Of a stretch of 15,710 bases of DNA, positions 1 to 8,181 are shown piece after piece. Within the stretch, counting starts at the first letter, position 1. Each line of letters begins with the position of its first letter. This DNA comes from JASEGV01 sp037443545 (lineage in GTDB: Bacteria > Bacteroidota > Ignavibacteria > UBA10030 > BY39), in the NCBI GenBank assembly GCA_037443545.1, contig JBBIOD010000042.1, positions 1 through 15,710 on the forward strand, read 5' to 3'. The translations under genes were made by a program, and so were the position numbers. The notes under the pieces are model-generated. The model was given only the letters and a program-made list of their open reading frames with translations. It was not told the origin of the DNA and ran no database searches.

Positions 1-289
1 GTTTTTTAGCAATTTCAGCAGTTTGGTCAGTGCAATTGTCGGCAACAACGATTACGTCGAAATGTTCCCTTGGATAATCAACTTCGAAAAGACTCGTAAT
101 AGTTTTGCCAATCGATATTCCTTCGTTATGAGCGGGAATAATCATTGCAAATTTTAGTTGCTTGATCGTTTGGAAGTTATTTAACCTTTTGTAAAACAAT
201 CCAAGGAAGCTAAGGAATAAAAGGTAAAGAAAAATACTCCCGATGATGGAAATTAAAACTATGTTAGTGGTTATTATCATAGTTTCCAT
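1..289 (-). CDS. Family 2 glycosyltransferase, N-terminal part (runs off window)
   Basis: Reading the minus strand from ATG at 289 gives 96 codons open to the window edge, so only the N-terminal part is present. Residues about 7-35 form one hydrophobic membrane segment ending in a basic stretch (YKRLNN). A GT-A nucleotide-sugar-binding start follows: FAMIIPAHNEG, then after about 30 residues DVIVVADNCTDQTAEIA, the typical first strand and first acidic motif of GT2 enzymes. The catalytic DxD and acceptor base lie outside the window. A second in-frame ATG at 280 has a GGAA a few bases upstream, so the exact start is uncertain. It follows the GNAT gene by 26 bases and is probably in the same operon. 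The family builds or extends glycans on the cytoplasmic membrane face. The donor sugar cannot be told. Confidence 0.85.
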   Translation of the reverse strand, partial: METMIITTNIVLISIIGSIFLYLLFLSFLGLFYKRLNNFQTIKQLKFAMIIPAHNEGISIGKTITSLFEVDYPREHFDVIVVADNCTDQTAEIAKK

Positions 290-315
290 TTTAACAGAAT
301 ATTCCTATGTAGTTT

Positions 316-1503
316 TTATTGAAATCCAAGTTTATCTTTAAAGTAATAATATTTATTGGTAAAAAATCTGTAAAAGCGATAGAATGTTAATTTATGAAAA
401 ATAAGGTAAAACATTTTTGGGATGAATCCTCGATTGAAAATAAATATTTCATCATATCTATCGAACGTGGAAGTCCATTTGGATTTTGCCCGAAGCTCAC
501 CCCATAAAAGATTAATCTCTCGGAGTTTTTCTTGAAAGTATACATAAAAAGTATGGTATGAAAGTAGATGCCCGGGGGAACACCCGGCATAAGATTCATT
601 GTAAGTGCTTATTAGAGATTCGACTTTTTTTGAGTAAATAATACTAAAGTCGTAAGCAATACCTTTTCCATTGAGCTCAAGTATCCATAATCTTAGCATC
701 CCATTCTCGCCGCAAACTTTTGCAAGTTTTGGAAAAAAGTTTTTATACATTCTATGATTAAATTGCAAACCTTTTTTCGATTTCCAACTTGATTGTTCGA
801 TATCGATGAGAGTATTAAATGCCGATTCATAGGCAGCAGGCGTAGCAATATCTACATATTTCAATTCGCCGATGTGCATAATTTTTCTTTCAAGCGTTCT
901 AAATTTTTTTAAAAAATTTTTTCCTCTTTGATGGCAGTACACTTCCCAGGTTACATCGATTGGAATTCGGACATTTTGAAATACCATTCTACGATGAAAC
1001 GAAAACTGTAGTTCGTTTGCTAAATTTTCTAAAATAGGAATCGAAGACGAATTATTATAAATCGGATGTAAACGCAAATACATCCAGCCTTTTATTCTAT
1101 TTTTTAGGTGAATAAAAATGGTAGATAATACTTCTTCATGCCGTCCGGTTTTGACGATAAAATCAAGCGACCCAGCTAGATTGGACGGAGAATATGCAAA
1201 TCGCATCATCGAAATGAACTCAATTTTTCGTATTTTTATTCCAATTAATGAATATTCAACTAACATAAATGGTGCTATCCCGATAAGTTCAGTATTATCT
1301 CGCACAGTGAGCACCAAAAGTTTTTTGTTCGGTGTTTTAAAACAAGACCACCAAGTTGATAACCACTCATAAGTTAGATATGCTGTTTGTGTCTCACTCT
1401 TCGAAAGTAATGCATTCCAATCTGATTGAATTTGTTGCACTTCTTCTATTCTGTTAATTTCTTCGACTACGAATCTGGATTCTGTATTATTTTTATTAAT
1501 CAT
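316..1503 (-). CDS. CelD/FemAB-like GNAT acyltransferase, 'LWGE' type (copy 1)
   Basis: A 395-residue protein of the CelD/BcsL-like GNAT group (Acetyltransf_6 type), whose relatives include FemAB proteins of exopolysaccharide loci. Seen: a YEWLSTWW motif around 45-52, IGIAPFM at 74-80, SPGHLL at 309-314, and LWGE at 333-336 followed by K and W residues. The LWGE stands where relatives usually carry a (R/G)GEE-YK motif. There is no signal peptide, and the C-terminus is basic and aromatic-rich, which could hold it at the membrane. It is clearly paralogous to the protein at 3418-4644, sharing EEIN, W-W, IGIAPFM, IEFISM, SPG and LWGE in the same order. The family transfers acyl or aminoacyl groups, but the substrate here is unknown. 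The ATG at 1503 has no clear ribosome binding site. It is 10 bases after the previous gene, so co-transcription is expected. Confidence 0.85.
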   Translation of the reverse strand: MINKNNTESRFVVEEINRIEEVQQIQSDWNALLSKSETQTAYLTYEWLSTWWSCFKTPNKKLLVLTVRDNTELIGIAPFMLVEYSLIGIKIRKIEFISMMRFAYSPSNLAGSLDFIVKTGRHEEVLSTIFIHLKNRIKGWMYLRLHPIYNNSSSIPILENLANELQFSFHRRMVFQNVRIPIDVTWEVYCHQRGKNFLKKFRTLERKIMHIGELKYVDIATPAAYESAFNTLIDIEQSSWKSKKGLQFNHRMYKNFFPKLAKVCGENGMLRLWILELNGKGIAYDFSIIYSKKVESLISTYNESYAGCSPGHLLSYHTFYVYFQEKLREINLLWGELRAKSKWTSTFDRYDEIFIFNRGFIPKMFYLIFHKLTFYRFYRFFTNKYYYFKDKLGFQ

Positions 1504-1513
1504 TAGAATTATT

Positions 1514-2671
1514 TTATTTCTTAAACAATTTTCTGAGAAATCTTGGAAACGAGTTGTAATCTAGATATGTTAAAATGATCTGTCTGCATTCTTGAAGAGT
1601 TATAAATAATCGAACCAATGGGGAACGCAAATTTTTTGCCCATACTTCAACTTTTGCAAAATAATTTTCTTCACCTCCGAGTTGATATTTATACGTTTCT
1701 TCACCTCCTTGAAAATCGAATATTTTAAAACCAGCATTAATAGCATCTTTTATAACGTAACTGAGAAGAACTTTGCCAGGGCTAAACCGTTTCAGTTCGT
1801 GGTGCGGATTCATTCCACTGAGATAGAAACAACACTCCGGGTAGTTAAAAAAAGCATATACTGCTGCAAATCGTTCTCCATCTTTTTTGAAGAAATATAA
1901 ACGAACGTTTTTATGGTCGTACGAAGTTGTTGTAATTTCCTTTAAAAAAGTTTCAAATTTACTTGATGCTTTGAAATAACCATTAAATCCTTTTTCCTCC
2001 CAGGCAATCGTATGTAGTTTAACGAAGTCATAATAATCGTTAAGCGTAATTTGTGAATTTATCAAAACTTCGACTTCAGCCCCATACTTAATTAGTGAAT
2101 TAGTTTTGCGCGACAACATCGTTTTTTCGGTAGGCGAAATTTTTGACATATACGCATTCCAGTTTTCAGGAAGATTCATCATCGGGCGGGCGACTGATTT
2201 CGGGTTGTAACGTACATTTAAATTATTTTCCTTCAATTTAGACAGACAATTTGTTAAAAAATTTGAGGTGGGCGAAAATCCGTATAAGGATAACAAGTGG
2301 ATTTGACCAGACTGTAATTTATCGATCACGGTATGAGCTACTAAATTTAGTATCTCTTGATATTTCGTTGGATGTACGAGAGGTCTGTATTCAGCATATG
2401 TTTGGAAGGCTCCGATAAATCGGATGCGGGAAAGTCGGAGTGTCCCTATCTTTAGTTTCTCTATGAAAAGCGGAAAAATTCCCCACAATTCTGCGTCATC
2501 CCAAGCTGTTAAAACGAACAACTCGTAGTTTTCTTTTGCGTACAAATTCCACCATTCAATACTCCATTGGAACGATTGGAAGACATTAGCTTTTAAATCT
2601 GAGTGTAATTTTACCCAAGCATTCTCAACCGATTTCAGTTCATTATGTTTTCCGATTATTTGAATATGCAT
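1514..2671 (-). CDS. CelD/FemAB-like GNAT acyltransferase, 'GGEE' type
   Basis: A 385-residue CelD/FemAB-like GNAT protein. Seen: FQSFQWSIEWW at about 31-41, LWGIFPLFI at about 62-70 (the equivalent of IGIAPFM), FYLSGMNP at about 282-289, SPGKVLL at 297-303 and FDFQGGEETYK at about 318-328. The last is the C-terminal acyl-donor-region signature typical of the family. GGEE recurs ten residues later. The protein differs from the LWGE copies on either side and is closer in this motif to the GNAT at 8181-9548 (RGEEPYK). It is presumably cytoplasmic, since it has no signal or membrane segment. Only three bases separate its ATG from the preceding stop, so translational coupling is likely. Role inferred: acylation or aminoacylation of a glycan or glycolipid intermediate. 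The acyl donor (acyl-CoA, acyl carrier protein or aminoacyl-tRNA) cannot be read from sequence. Confidence 0.84.
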   Translation of the reverse strand: MHIQIIGKHNELKSVENAWVKLHSDLKANVFQSFQWSIEWWNLYAKENYELFVLTAWDDAELWGIFPLFIEKLKIGTLRLSRIRFIGAFQTYAEYRPLVHPTKYQEILNLVAHTVIDKLQSGQIHLLSLYGFSPTSNFLTNCLSKLKENNLNVRYNPKSVARPMMNLPENWNAYMSKISPTEKTMLSRKTNSLIKYGAEVEVLINSQITLNDYYDFVKLHTIAWEEKGFNGYFKASSKFETFLKEITTTSYDHKNVRLYFFKKDGERFAAVYAFFNYPECCFYLSGMNPHHELKRFSPGKVLLSYVIKDAINAGFKIFDFQGGEETYKYQLGGEENYFAKVEVWAKNLRSPLVRLFITLQECRQIILTYLDYNSFPRFLRKLFKK

Positions 2672-2674
2672 TGT

Positions 2675-3406
2675 TTAATTTGTTTTCAGTTTACAATAAA
2701 TAATATCATTCAACCCCCTCTGTCGTACTGATTTTGATTTGACTGTAAATCCTAAATCCAATAATATTTCAATAAATGCCTTCACTTTGGGAGTATCTTC
2801 TTTAGAATCAATCACTCGGTTAAAGATGATTACACCATCTTTTGCTAATAGAGCTGTAAATAATCGGATTAAATCTTTTTGTTGCTCAACGCCCCACCTT
2901 GTACTTTCATAAAAAACGTCATCAATTATTAAATCAAATTTACTTTGTGATGATGTTAGTTTTATTAATGCCTTGGTTGCATCATCAATGATGATTGAGT
3001 CATCCTGAATAACATTTAGTGAGAAATATTCCCTAGATATTTTTACAATCTCAGGATCACGCTCGATTAGTGTAAAAGAAACTGGGTGGATTGATTTTGC
3101 CAAGATTTGGACAACGGCGCCACCACCTAATCCACAAACTAACACACGAGGATTTTTGATGAGGGGAAATGGAGAACGGCTCATATATCCCCAACATTCT
3201 CGTTCGACTTCATTCCATTTTCCTTTTGTCATTATGATTGTGTGTGTTTCACCGTTAATAAGCAGCTGACGCTCTCTACCAACATCTATCACTTCGATCA
3301 GACCCGAAATTGATGAAGTTGATTTGGAAATCACTCTAGGAGTATTAAAAATATATCGCAATTTATAAATAATTTTATTAATAGAATATTTTGAAAAATA
3401 ATTCAT
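2675..3406 (-). CDS. Spermidine-synthase-fold protein, non-canonical active site
   Basis: A 243-residue protein with the SpeE/methyltransferase Rossmann fold. A short N-terminal beta region is visible (SGLIEVIDVGRERQLLING, about 34-52). It is followed by VLVCGLGGGAVVQIL (about 88-102, nucleotide-binding glycine loop), LIERDPEIVKIS (about 113-124, acidic residue after strand 2), DDATKAL (141-147) and FDLIIDDVFYES (157-168). True spermidine synthases normally have a GGGDG-type loop and a D-S-(S/T)-DP-x-GP active-site segment. Here the second is replaced by DDVFYESTRWG and the DG after the glycines is gone. Polyamine synthesis is therefore doubtful. A SAM-dependent methyltransferase or aminopropyl-type modifier of a small molecule fits as well. 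It lies between two GNAT genes with gaps of 3 and 11 bases, so its product probably feeds the same decoration step. Function beyond fold is inference. Confidence 0.75.
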   Translation of the reverse strand: MNYFSKYSINKIIYKLRYIFNTPRVISKSTSSISGLIEVIDVGRERQLLINGETHTIIMTKGKWNEVERECWGYMSRSPFPLIKNPRVLVCGLGGGAVVQILAKSIHPVSFTLIERDPEIVKISREYFSLNVIQDDSIIIDDATKALIKLTSSQSKFDLIIDDVFYESTRWGVEQQKDLIRLFTALLAKDGVIIFNRVIDSKEDTPKVKAFIEILLDLGFTVKSKSVRQRGLNDIIYCKLKTN

Positions 3407-3417
3407 AATGCAATTTG

Positions 3418-4644
3418 CTAAGAGTTTATTTTATTAACGACTTGGTCGACTCTTGTATATTCCGAATTTTTTAATCTAATTTTTAATTTACGAAAGAGTC
3501 TATTTTTAAAATCCATATATTTTCTTCTAATAGTGTACAGGGACAACGGAAAAAATAGAAAATATAAAATTCTGGAGTAACCAGAATTCTTAAATATAAA
3601 TACTTCATTAAATACTTCAGCAACTGGCTTCCAACGTTCTTTCGCTACAGTTTCGCCCCAAAGCATGTTGATGTCCCTGATTCCATTATTTAAGCAATTT
3701 TGAACTTCTTTGGCGAACAGCAGTTGCCCTGGACTATAGCAATTGTATGCCTCGTCATAGCTTCCTTTTAAATTTATTAATGTTTGTTTAAATAAAATAT
3801 TATAATCATAAGCAATGTACTCGTCATCAAGTTGAAGCACCCAAAGTTGAATCCAACCAAGTTTGCCACCGACATCAGCAAAACGTTTATAGAAATCGTT
3901 ATAAGTGATTGAATTGATACTAACGCCTACATTCCATTTCCAACTCCGCTTTTCTATTTCCATTATCATGGGAAATATTTGCAAAAGTTCATCGTGTGAT
4001 GTAATTAGTTTATAAGTGAGCGAACCGAGCTGTTGTAGCTTACGTTCGTTCGATTTTAAATATTTTCTAAAATTCTTTGAAAGACTTGCCGAGTATTCTT
4101 CCCACGTTTCGGGTAATTTTATATCAATTGATGAAAATGCTTCGTGATTAATAAATTTATAATTGTTTGCTGATGCTGTTTTTTTAAGTAAGTTTATTGT
4201 TGCTGAATGCGTCGGGATTGGATTAAGACGGATATAATGCCATCCCTGTACTCGTTGAACTAGATATGAAACAATGTTGTGAATAACTTCCTCGTGATGT
4301 TCTTTTATTAGAATGTCAAGCGAAGCAGTGAAACTTGCGGGTGAATTGGGATATCGAGCCATCGAGATAAATTCGATTTTAGTCGTCGGCATCCACAAAA
4401 ATTTTTCATGAACAATCATAAATGGCGCAATGCCGATTATATCATTTTCCTTTTTGATAACGAGTAAGCACAATTTTTTGTCTGGTTTTTCAAACAATTT
4501 CCACCACAACATCATGAATTCAAATGTTGTGTAAACTCCATAGTTTTGGTTGCTTCCCACAATCGAATTCCATTCAGCTTTGAGCGTCTCAAATTTTTCA
4601 ATCGTGTTTATCTCTTCAATATTCAGTTTATAAGTTTTATCCAT
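3418..4644 (-). CDS. CelD/FemAB-like GNAT acyltransferase, 'LWGE' type (copy 2)
   Basis: A 408-residue CelD/FemAB-like GNAT protein, paralogue of 316-1503. Matching landmarks run in the same order: IEEINTIE near the start, FEFMMLWW at 41-48, IGIAPFM at 70-76, KIEFISMARY at about 89-98, ASLDILIK, W-HYIRLNPI, SPGQLL at 304-309 and INMLWGE at 325-331. The tail has a hydrophobic/aromatic stretch (about 360-371) followed by many Lys/Arg residues, consistent with membrane surface association. No signal peptide is seen. Its start overlaps the ATP-grasp stop by 8 bases, arguing for coupled translation and a linked step. Family knowledge: such proteins transfer acyl or aminoacyl groups during polysaccharide or peptidoglycan modification. 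Substrate unknown. The similarity to copy 1 points to an older duplication, not a recent one, because many positions differ. Confidence 0.85.
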   Translation of the reverse strand: MDKTYKLNIEEINTIEKFETLKAEWNSIVGSNQNYGVYTTFEFMMLWWKLFEKPDKKLCLLVIKKENDIIGIAPFMIVHEKFLWMPTTKIEFISMARYPNSPASFTASLDILIKEHHEEVIHNIVSYLVQRVQGWHYIRLNPIPTHSATINLLKKTASANNYKFINHEAFSSIDIKLPETWEEYSASLSKNFRKYLKSNERKLQQLGSLTYKLITSHDELLQIFPMIMEIEKRSWKWNVGVSINSITYNDFYKRFADVGGKLGWIQLWVLQLDDEYIAYDYNILFKQTLINLKGSYDEAYNCYSPGQLLFAKEVQNCLNNGIRDINMLWGETVAKERWKPVAEVFNEVFIFKNSGYSRILYFLFFPLSLYTIRRKYMDFKNRLFRKLKIRLKNSEYTRVDQVVNKINS

Positions 4645-5881
4645 GTTTGAAGTGAATAAGTAAATAATTATAACTATTCTTGACTCGTTTTCTACTTTTT
4701 TGTACCTGATGCTTCAGAAATTTGTAAACCGTGTATAAAAATACGATGGGGTCGTTCCATCGGAAAAAATAAAAATGTAGAGGATGCATCAAACTTTTTA
4801 ACCACTGAAGCCGAGTTAATTTACCTGCCTTATATAATTCGCGAAAGGCTAAATAATCGCTCGAGAGTTTAATAATGTAACCCCCCTTTTTATAATTATC
4901 CATCGGTGGGAGAGGCGCACCTATCAGGCGATTATAAACGAACAGGGGCCAGTTTAATCCAGAAATCGGGAGCAGTTCGGTGGTACCTGTAAAACGGGGA
5001 TTGCATTCGATAAGTTTTAGCATACCGTCCCGTTTATCACGTATAAATTCAACTGTTCCAATACCCCGAAGTCCAATTTTTTGTAAAAACTTGAGTCCAA
5101 CATCGGCAACCTCCGGATTCCAATTTGAAACATTGTACGTTCCGAGACCATAAAGATTGGGATATTGCCGCGGTCGCAATTTTGTAAAATGGAATAAGGG
5201 TTCTCCGTTTTCGTCTATATGTGTATAATAACAATGGTATCCTTCACTATTTATAGGAATTAATTCAGTTATCAACATTTGGAGTTGATGTTTCTGAGTT
5301 AACTTGAAAAATTTGATCAGTTCTTCTCTGTTGCCGATGTTAAATAATTTTCTCCCTTCGAAAAGCGGAAAAAATTTATGTGAATAACGGGGCTTGAGTA
5401 AGCATGGGTATGGGACTTGGTCCAAAATCTTATAAACATCATCCAATGAATCGACGTGCCAGATTAGAGGAGAAGGTATTCCGAACTTTTGTGCTAGGGC
5501 ATAAGTTTCGGCTTTATCTAACATCGCGAGTGTAATTTCATCTCTTGCTTCAGTAATAGTAAAATATTTTTCAAGTTCAGCCCTGTGGTTAATTATAACC
5601 ATTAGCCCAGAGTCGGAACATGGAATAATTACTGGCTTTTTATAAAGGTATCTGCCTGTATTAAGTAACCAATTTAAGCATACGGTTTCCTTATCAATAG
5701 TTGGGGCGTATTTAATTCCTCTACAAAATCTCGAATAATGCACTTCGCTTGTTGCTTCACCAAGTGCATAACATTTTATACCCGATTTTCCTAAGGCTCT
5801 GGCAACTGATACTGCAATTATATTTCCTCCCAGCAGAATTACGGGGGGAGGATTAGTTTGATTTTTGTTTTTAATGAACAT
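4637..5881 (-). CDS. ATP-grasp carboxylate-amine (or -thiol) ligase
   Basis: A 414-residue ATP-grasp enzyme. The pre-ATP-grasp Rossmann part has VILLGGNIIAVSVARALG (14-31). LDKAETYALAQKFGIPSP (121-138) is the usual entry to the ATP-binding domain. PCLLKPRYS (159-167) carries the ATP-contacting lysine, and ITELIP (204-209) is a hinge-like segment. GTVEFIRD (275-282) and IECNPRFTGT (291-300) supply the metal-binding Glu/Asn pair. These key residues look intact, so the enzyme is probably active. The family activates a carboxylate as acyl phosphate and joins it to an amine, or sometimes to a thiol. It overlaps the AMP-ligase-like gene by 11 bases and the next GNAT by 8. A basic C-terminal tail follows. 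Inferred role: making an amide-linked building block, or linking an amino acid to a sugar or lipid precursor. Substrates cannot be assigned. Confidence 0.85.
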   Translation of the reverse strand: MFIKNKNQTNPPPVILLGGNIIAVSVARALGKSGIKCYALGEATSEVHYSRFCRGIKYAPTIDKETVCLNWLLNTGRYLYKKPVIIPCSDSGLMVIINHRAELEKYFTITEARDEITLAMLDKAETYALAQKFGIPSPLIWHVDSLDDVYKILDQVPYPCLLKPRYSHKFFPLFEGRKLFNIGNREELIKFFKLTQKHQLQMLITELIPINSEGYHCYYTHIDENGEPLFHFTKLRPRQYPNLYGLGTYNVSNWNPEVADVGLKFLQKIGLRGIGTVEFIRDKRDGMLKLIECNPRFTGTTELLPISGLNWPLFVYNRLIGAPLPPMDNYKKGGYIIKLSSDYLAFRELYKAGKLTRLQWLKSLMHPLHFYFFRWNDPIVFLYTVYKFLKHQVQKSRKRVKNSYNYLLIHFKHG

Positions 5882-7115
5882 CTGAATTTAAAGTATTAGT
5901 AATTTTAGCTAAGTCATCCCTTTTATAAACCAATTGAGGTTCACTTTTTTCATCATACAAAATGAAATCATCTGTTCTAAACCAGCCATTTTCATTGAAA
6001 CGGGATTTATCCAGAGTATGTTTTTCCCAATATCCCGCCATCGTATGAGGTCCGTGAATCAATACATTGTTTGTATCATCAGTAGTTATTTCGACAGACG
6101 GTGAAACAGCACCGTAACTATTCAATTTATCAGGGCTATTTTTGATATTGAGTATGGTACTTGCTGGAGCTTCCGGTGGTCCGTAGTTTAAATATATATT
6201 CGCATTTACAAAATCGCCTAAAATTTTTTGTTTTTCCTGAATCGTAATTGGGACGTCTCCACAAATGCCTATTAATTTTATACGAGAAAATGTATCCCTG
6301 ATTAGGGAACTAAGTTGATTTACAACATTCATCATTGTTGTATAATTTGTGTACCAAGTGTTGCAGTTATGCTTCAAGATTGTTGCTGAATATTCTAAAG
6401 GATTTGCAGTGTCGCTTCTAATAACACAAGTGCCACCTGTTGTCAGTAAATGAATCACCCGGTTGAATCCGAAGATATCAGTAATCGGAGTTGTTATGAA
6501 TTCTATTGAGTCGGAAAGTAAACTTGTAAGTGTGTTAATTTTACGTGCTGCGTGAAGTATGCTTTGATGAGTAAAGACGCTTATTTTTTTTGAAATGGAA
6601 TCATAACTCATAAAAGTGGAATCGTACTCTTGTAAATTTGTAAGCTTTAATACCTTGTTCCAATTTTCATCTTTGAATTCATTCAGATGACGGTAGAGGA
6701 AACTGGAAGCCAATTGTGAAAGGATTTCATCATCATAAAAAAGGGGAAGTTGTCCATTGGTCGTCGCCAGTGTCGGTAATAACCTATAATCGCTGCGGTT
6801 TGTTATTATTAAAAATGGGGAGGTGCGATTTATAACGTCAAAAATTTCGGAATGGGGGAGGGAGGTTTGAATTGGGACTGCAATGCCACCCGATCTCATG
6901 ACTGCAATACAAGCTGTAATCAAATCTACCGGATCACTCAATATAACGATTACTCTGTCGCCGCGGTGTAAACCTTCTAAAATTAACGTGTCGGAGAGTG
7001 CTACGGTGTACTTTAAAAAATCGCCATAAGAAATATCTTTTTTGTTTGATATGATAGCTTGCTTCCCAGGATAGCTTTGCACCGTTTCGATTAAATGTTT
7101 GTGTATAAGTTCCAT
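5871..7115 (-). CDS. Truncated, degenerate AMP-forming acyl ligase-like protein
   Basis: Related to the adenylate-forming (AMP-binding) superfamily. I chose the ATG at 7115, one base after the preceding stop, giving 414 residues. A TTG at 7148 would add 11 residues but overlaps the upstream gene by 32 bases. Family landmarks: ISYGDFLKY near the N-terminus, RGDRVIVILSDP, AVMRSGGIAVPI, NYGPPEAPAS (310-319, the YGxTE equivalent), GPHTMAGYW, NGWFRTDD (376-383) and KRDDLAKI (398-405, the hinge). Two things are odd. The Ser/Thr/Gly-rich phosphate loop is replaced by YDSISKKI (about 171-178). The protein also stops about 10 residues after the hinge, so the roughly 100-residue C-terminal subdomain with the catalytic lysine is missing. 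The next gene starts inside its end, so a frameshift is unlikely. It may be a pseudoenzyme, or act with a partner. Family assignment is firm; activity is doubtful. Confidence 0.8.
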   Translation of the reverse strand: MELIHKHLIETVQSYPGKQAIISNKKDISYGDFLKYTVALSDTLILEGLHRGDRVIVILSDPVDLITACIAVMRSGGIAVPIQTSLPHSEIFDVINRTSPFLIITNRSDYRLLPTLATTNGQLPLFYDDEILSQLASSFLYRHLNEFKDENWNKVLKLTNLQEYDSTFMSYDSISKKISVFTHQSILHAARKINTLTSLLSDSIEFITTPITDIFGFNRVIHLLTTGGTCVIRSDTANPLEYSATILKHNCNTWYTNYTTMMNVVNQLSSLIRDTFSRIKLIGICGDVPITIQEKQKILGDFVNANIYLNYGPPEAPASTILNIKNSPDKLNSYGAVSPSVEITTDDTNNVLIHGPHTMAGYWEKHTLDKSRFNENGWFRTDDFILYDEKSEPQLVYKRDDLAKITNTLNSDVH

Positions 7116-7116
7116 A

Positions 7117-8181
7117 CTAATTATTTTTTGTTTTGATAACTTTTTCAATTATTTGTTTTACTCGATCGGTAAACTGTTCGAGTGTATGATGTTCTTCTAA
7201 GTATTTTCGTGCTGCCATTCCCATTTGTGCAGCGAGTTGAGGGTTATTCCATAAATATAAAATTGCCTCGCGTAATGCTTGTGGGTTTTTAGGTGGAACA
7301 AAAATGCCGGTTACTCCATCCTGTATTACATCAACTTGTCCTTGTGTTCGCGAACAGATTACAGTTTTGCCCATCGCCATAGACTCTAAAATACAAGTTA
7401 ATCCGTTGTCAGTATCAGTCGGAAGAATCGGAACCACCACAAACCGAGAACGTGCGTAGAGGGCTCTAAGATCAAAATAGTCTTTTTTCCCGATTGTAAT
7501 GTTAGTCGGTAAATTTTCGATATCATACAGTGCTTTCACCGTAGCGAACATTCTTCCTCGTGCAATGCCTGCAGCGATGTGGCAGGGAATATCTAATCCA
7601 CGCATAGCTTCAACTAAGGTTGGATAATCCCGCATTTCAAAACCGACAGCACAAATAGTATCCGTCGGGATATCCATCGGACGGAAAAATTGTTGGTCGG
7701 CAAATTTCCGTATAAATTCTATTTTTAATTCAGGAATTCCAATTTCGTTGATAGCGATGTTTTTCTGAACACTTGACCACATCAATATTTTATCGATATG
7801 CGATTGTGTAAATCTTAAAATTTTAGCTTTTTTGGGATGTGAAATCCAACTGTTTAATGTAATATGTGGAACTCGTCTTCCCGTTATTTTCAATAATAAA
7901 GCGAAAGGATAGCAAAGACGTTCGGCCCAGGTTACTACTATATCGTATTTATGGCAGATGAAAAATGCTTCGAATATCTGTTTAATAAATACTGGAAATG
8001 GTTTATATAAAAATTTCCTCCATGCGGGAATATTCTCTAAATATTTCTCATCAAGCATGTCAGAATTTAACGCTCGCTCATATAGCGACACGCGAGGGTA
8101 TTCATCGGAAGCTTCTTTATTCAGAACCGTTTGACGATCAGGCCTGTTCATTCCGGAGGAAACAAGTGTTAATACTTTCAT
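7117..8181 (-). CDS. Family 4 glycosyltransferase (GT-B fold)
   Basis: A 354-residue GT4-type glycosyltransferase. The C-terminal GT-B half is clear. TDTDNGLTCILESMAMGKTV runs through about 255-274, with an acidic pair in the D-x7-E arrangement (D258, E266) that binds the donor nucleotide sugar. It is followed by GQVDVIQDGVTGIFVPP (281-297) and a helical end (NPQLAAQMGMAARKYLEEH). The N-terminal acceptor half is more divergent and includes YDIVVTWAERLCYPFALLLKI. No signal peptide is present, so the protein is probably peripheral to the inner membrane face. Its ATG overlaps the preceding GNAT stop by one base (TAATG), a classic re-initiation arrangement. An AGGA lies about ten bases upstream. 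It likely adds one sugar to the lipid-linked repeat unit; donor and acceptor are unknown. Confidence 0.88.
   Translation of the reverse strand: MKVLTLVSSGMNRPDRQTVLNKEASDEYPRVSLYERALNSDMLDEKYLENIPAWRKFLYKPFPVFIKQIFEAFFICHKYDIVVTWAERLCYPFALLLKITGRRVPHITLNSWISHPKKAKILRFTQSHIDKILMWSSVQKNIAINEIGIPELKIEFIRKFADQQFFRPMDIPTDTICAVGFEMRDYPTLVEAMRGLDIPCHIAAGIARGRMFATVKALYDIENLPTNITIGKKDYFDLRALYARSRFVVVPILPTDTDNGLTCILESMAMGKTVICSRTQGQVDVIQDGVTGIFVPPKNPQALREAILYLWNNPQLAAQMGMAARKYLEEHHTLEQFTDRVKQIIEKVIKTKNN

Noticed and set aside
290..315. The 26-base gap before the GT2 gene as a terminator or promoter site.
   Set aside because: It is too short, has no GC-rich hairpin with a T run on the minus strand, and shows no recognisable promoter boxes.
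1700..1710. A perfect Shine-Dalgarno-like AAGGAGGTGA on the minus strand inside the GNAT gene at 1514-2671, with a near copy about 30 bases further on.
   Set aside because: It encodes the conserved GGEE residues of the family motif, and no start codon follows at a useful distance, so it is best explained by coding need.
7116..7148. TTG at 7148 as start of the AMP-ligase-like gene.
   Set aside because: It would overlap the upstream gene by 32 bases and adds only a Lys-rich stretch. The ATG at 7115 follows the stop by one base and the family similarity starts just after it.
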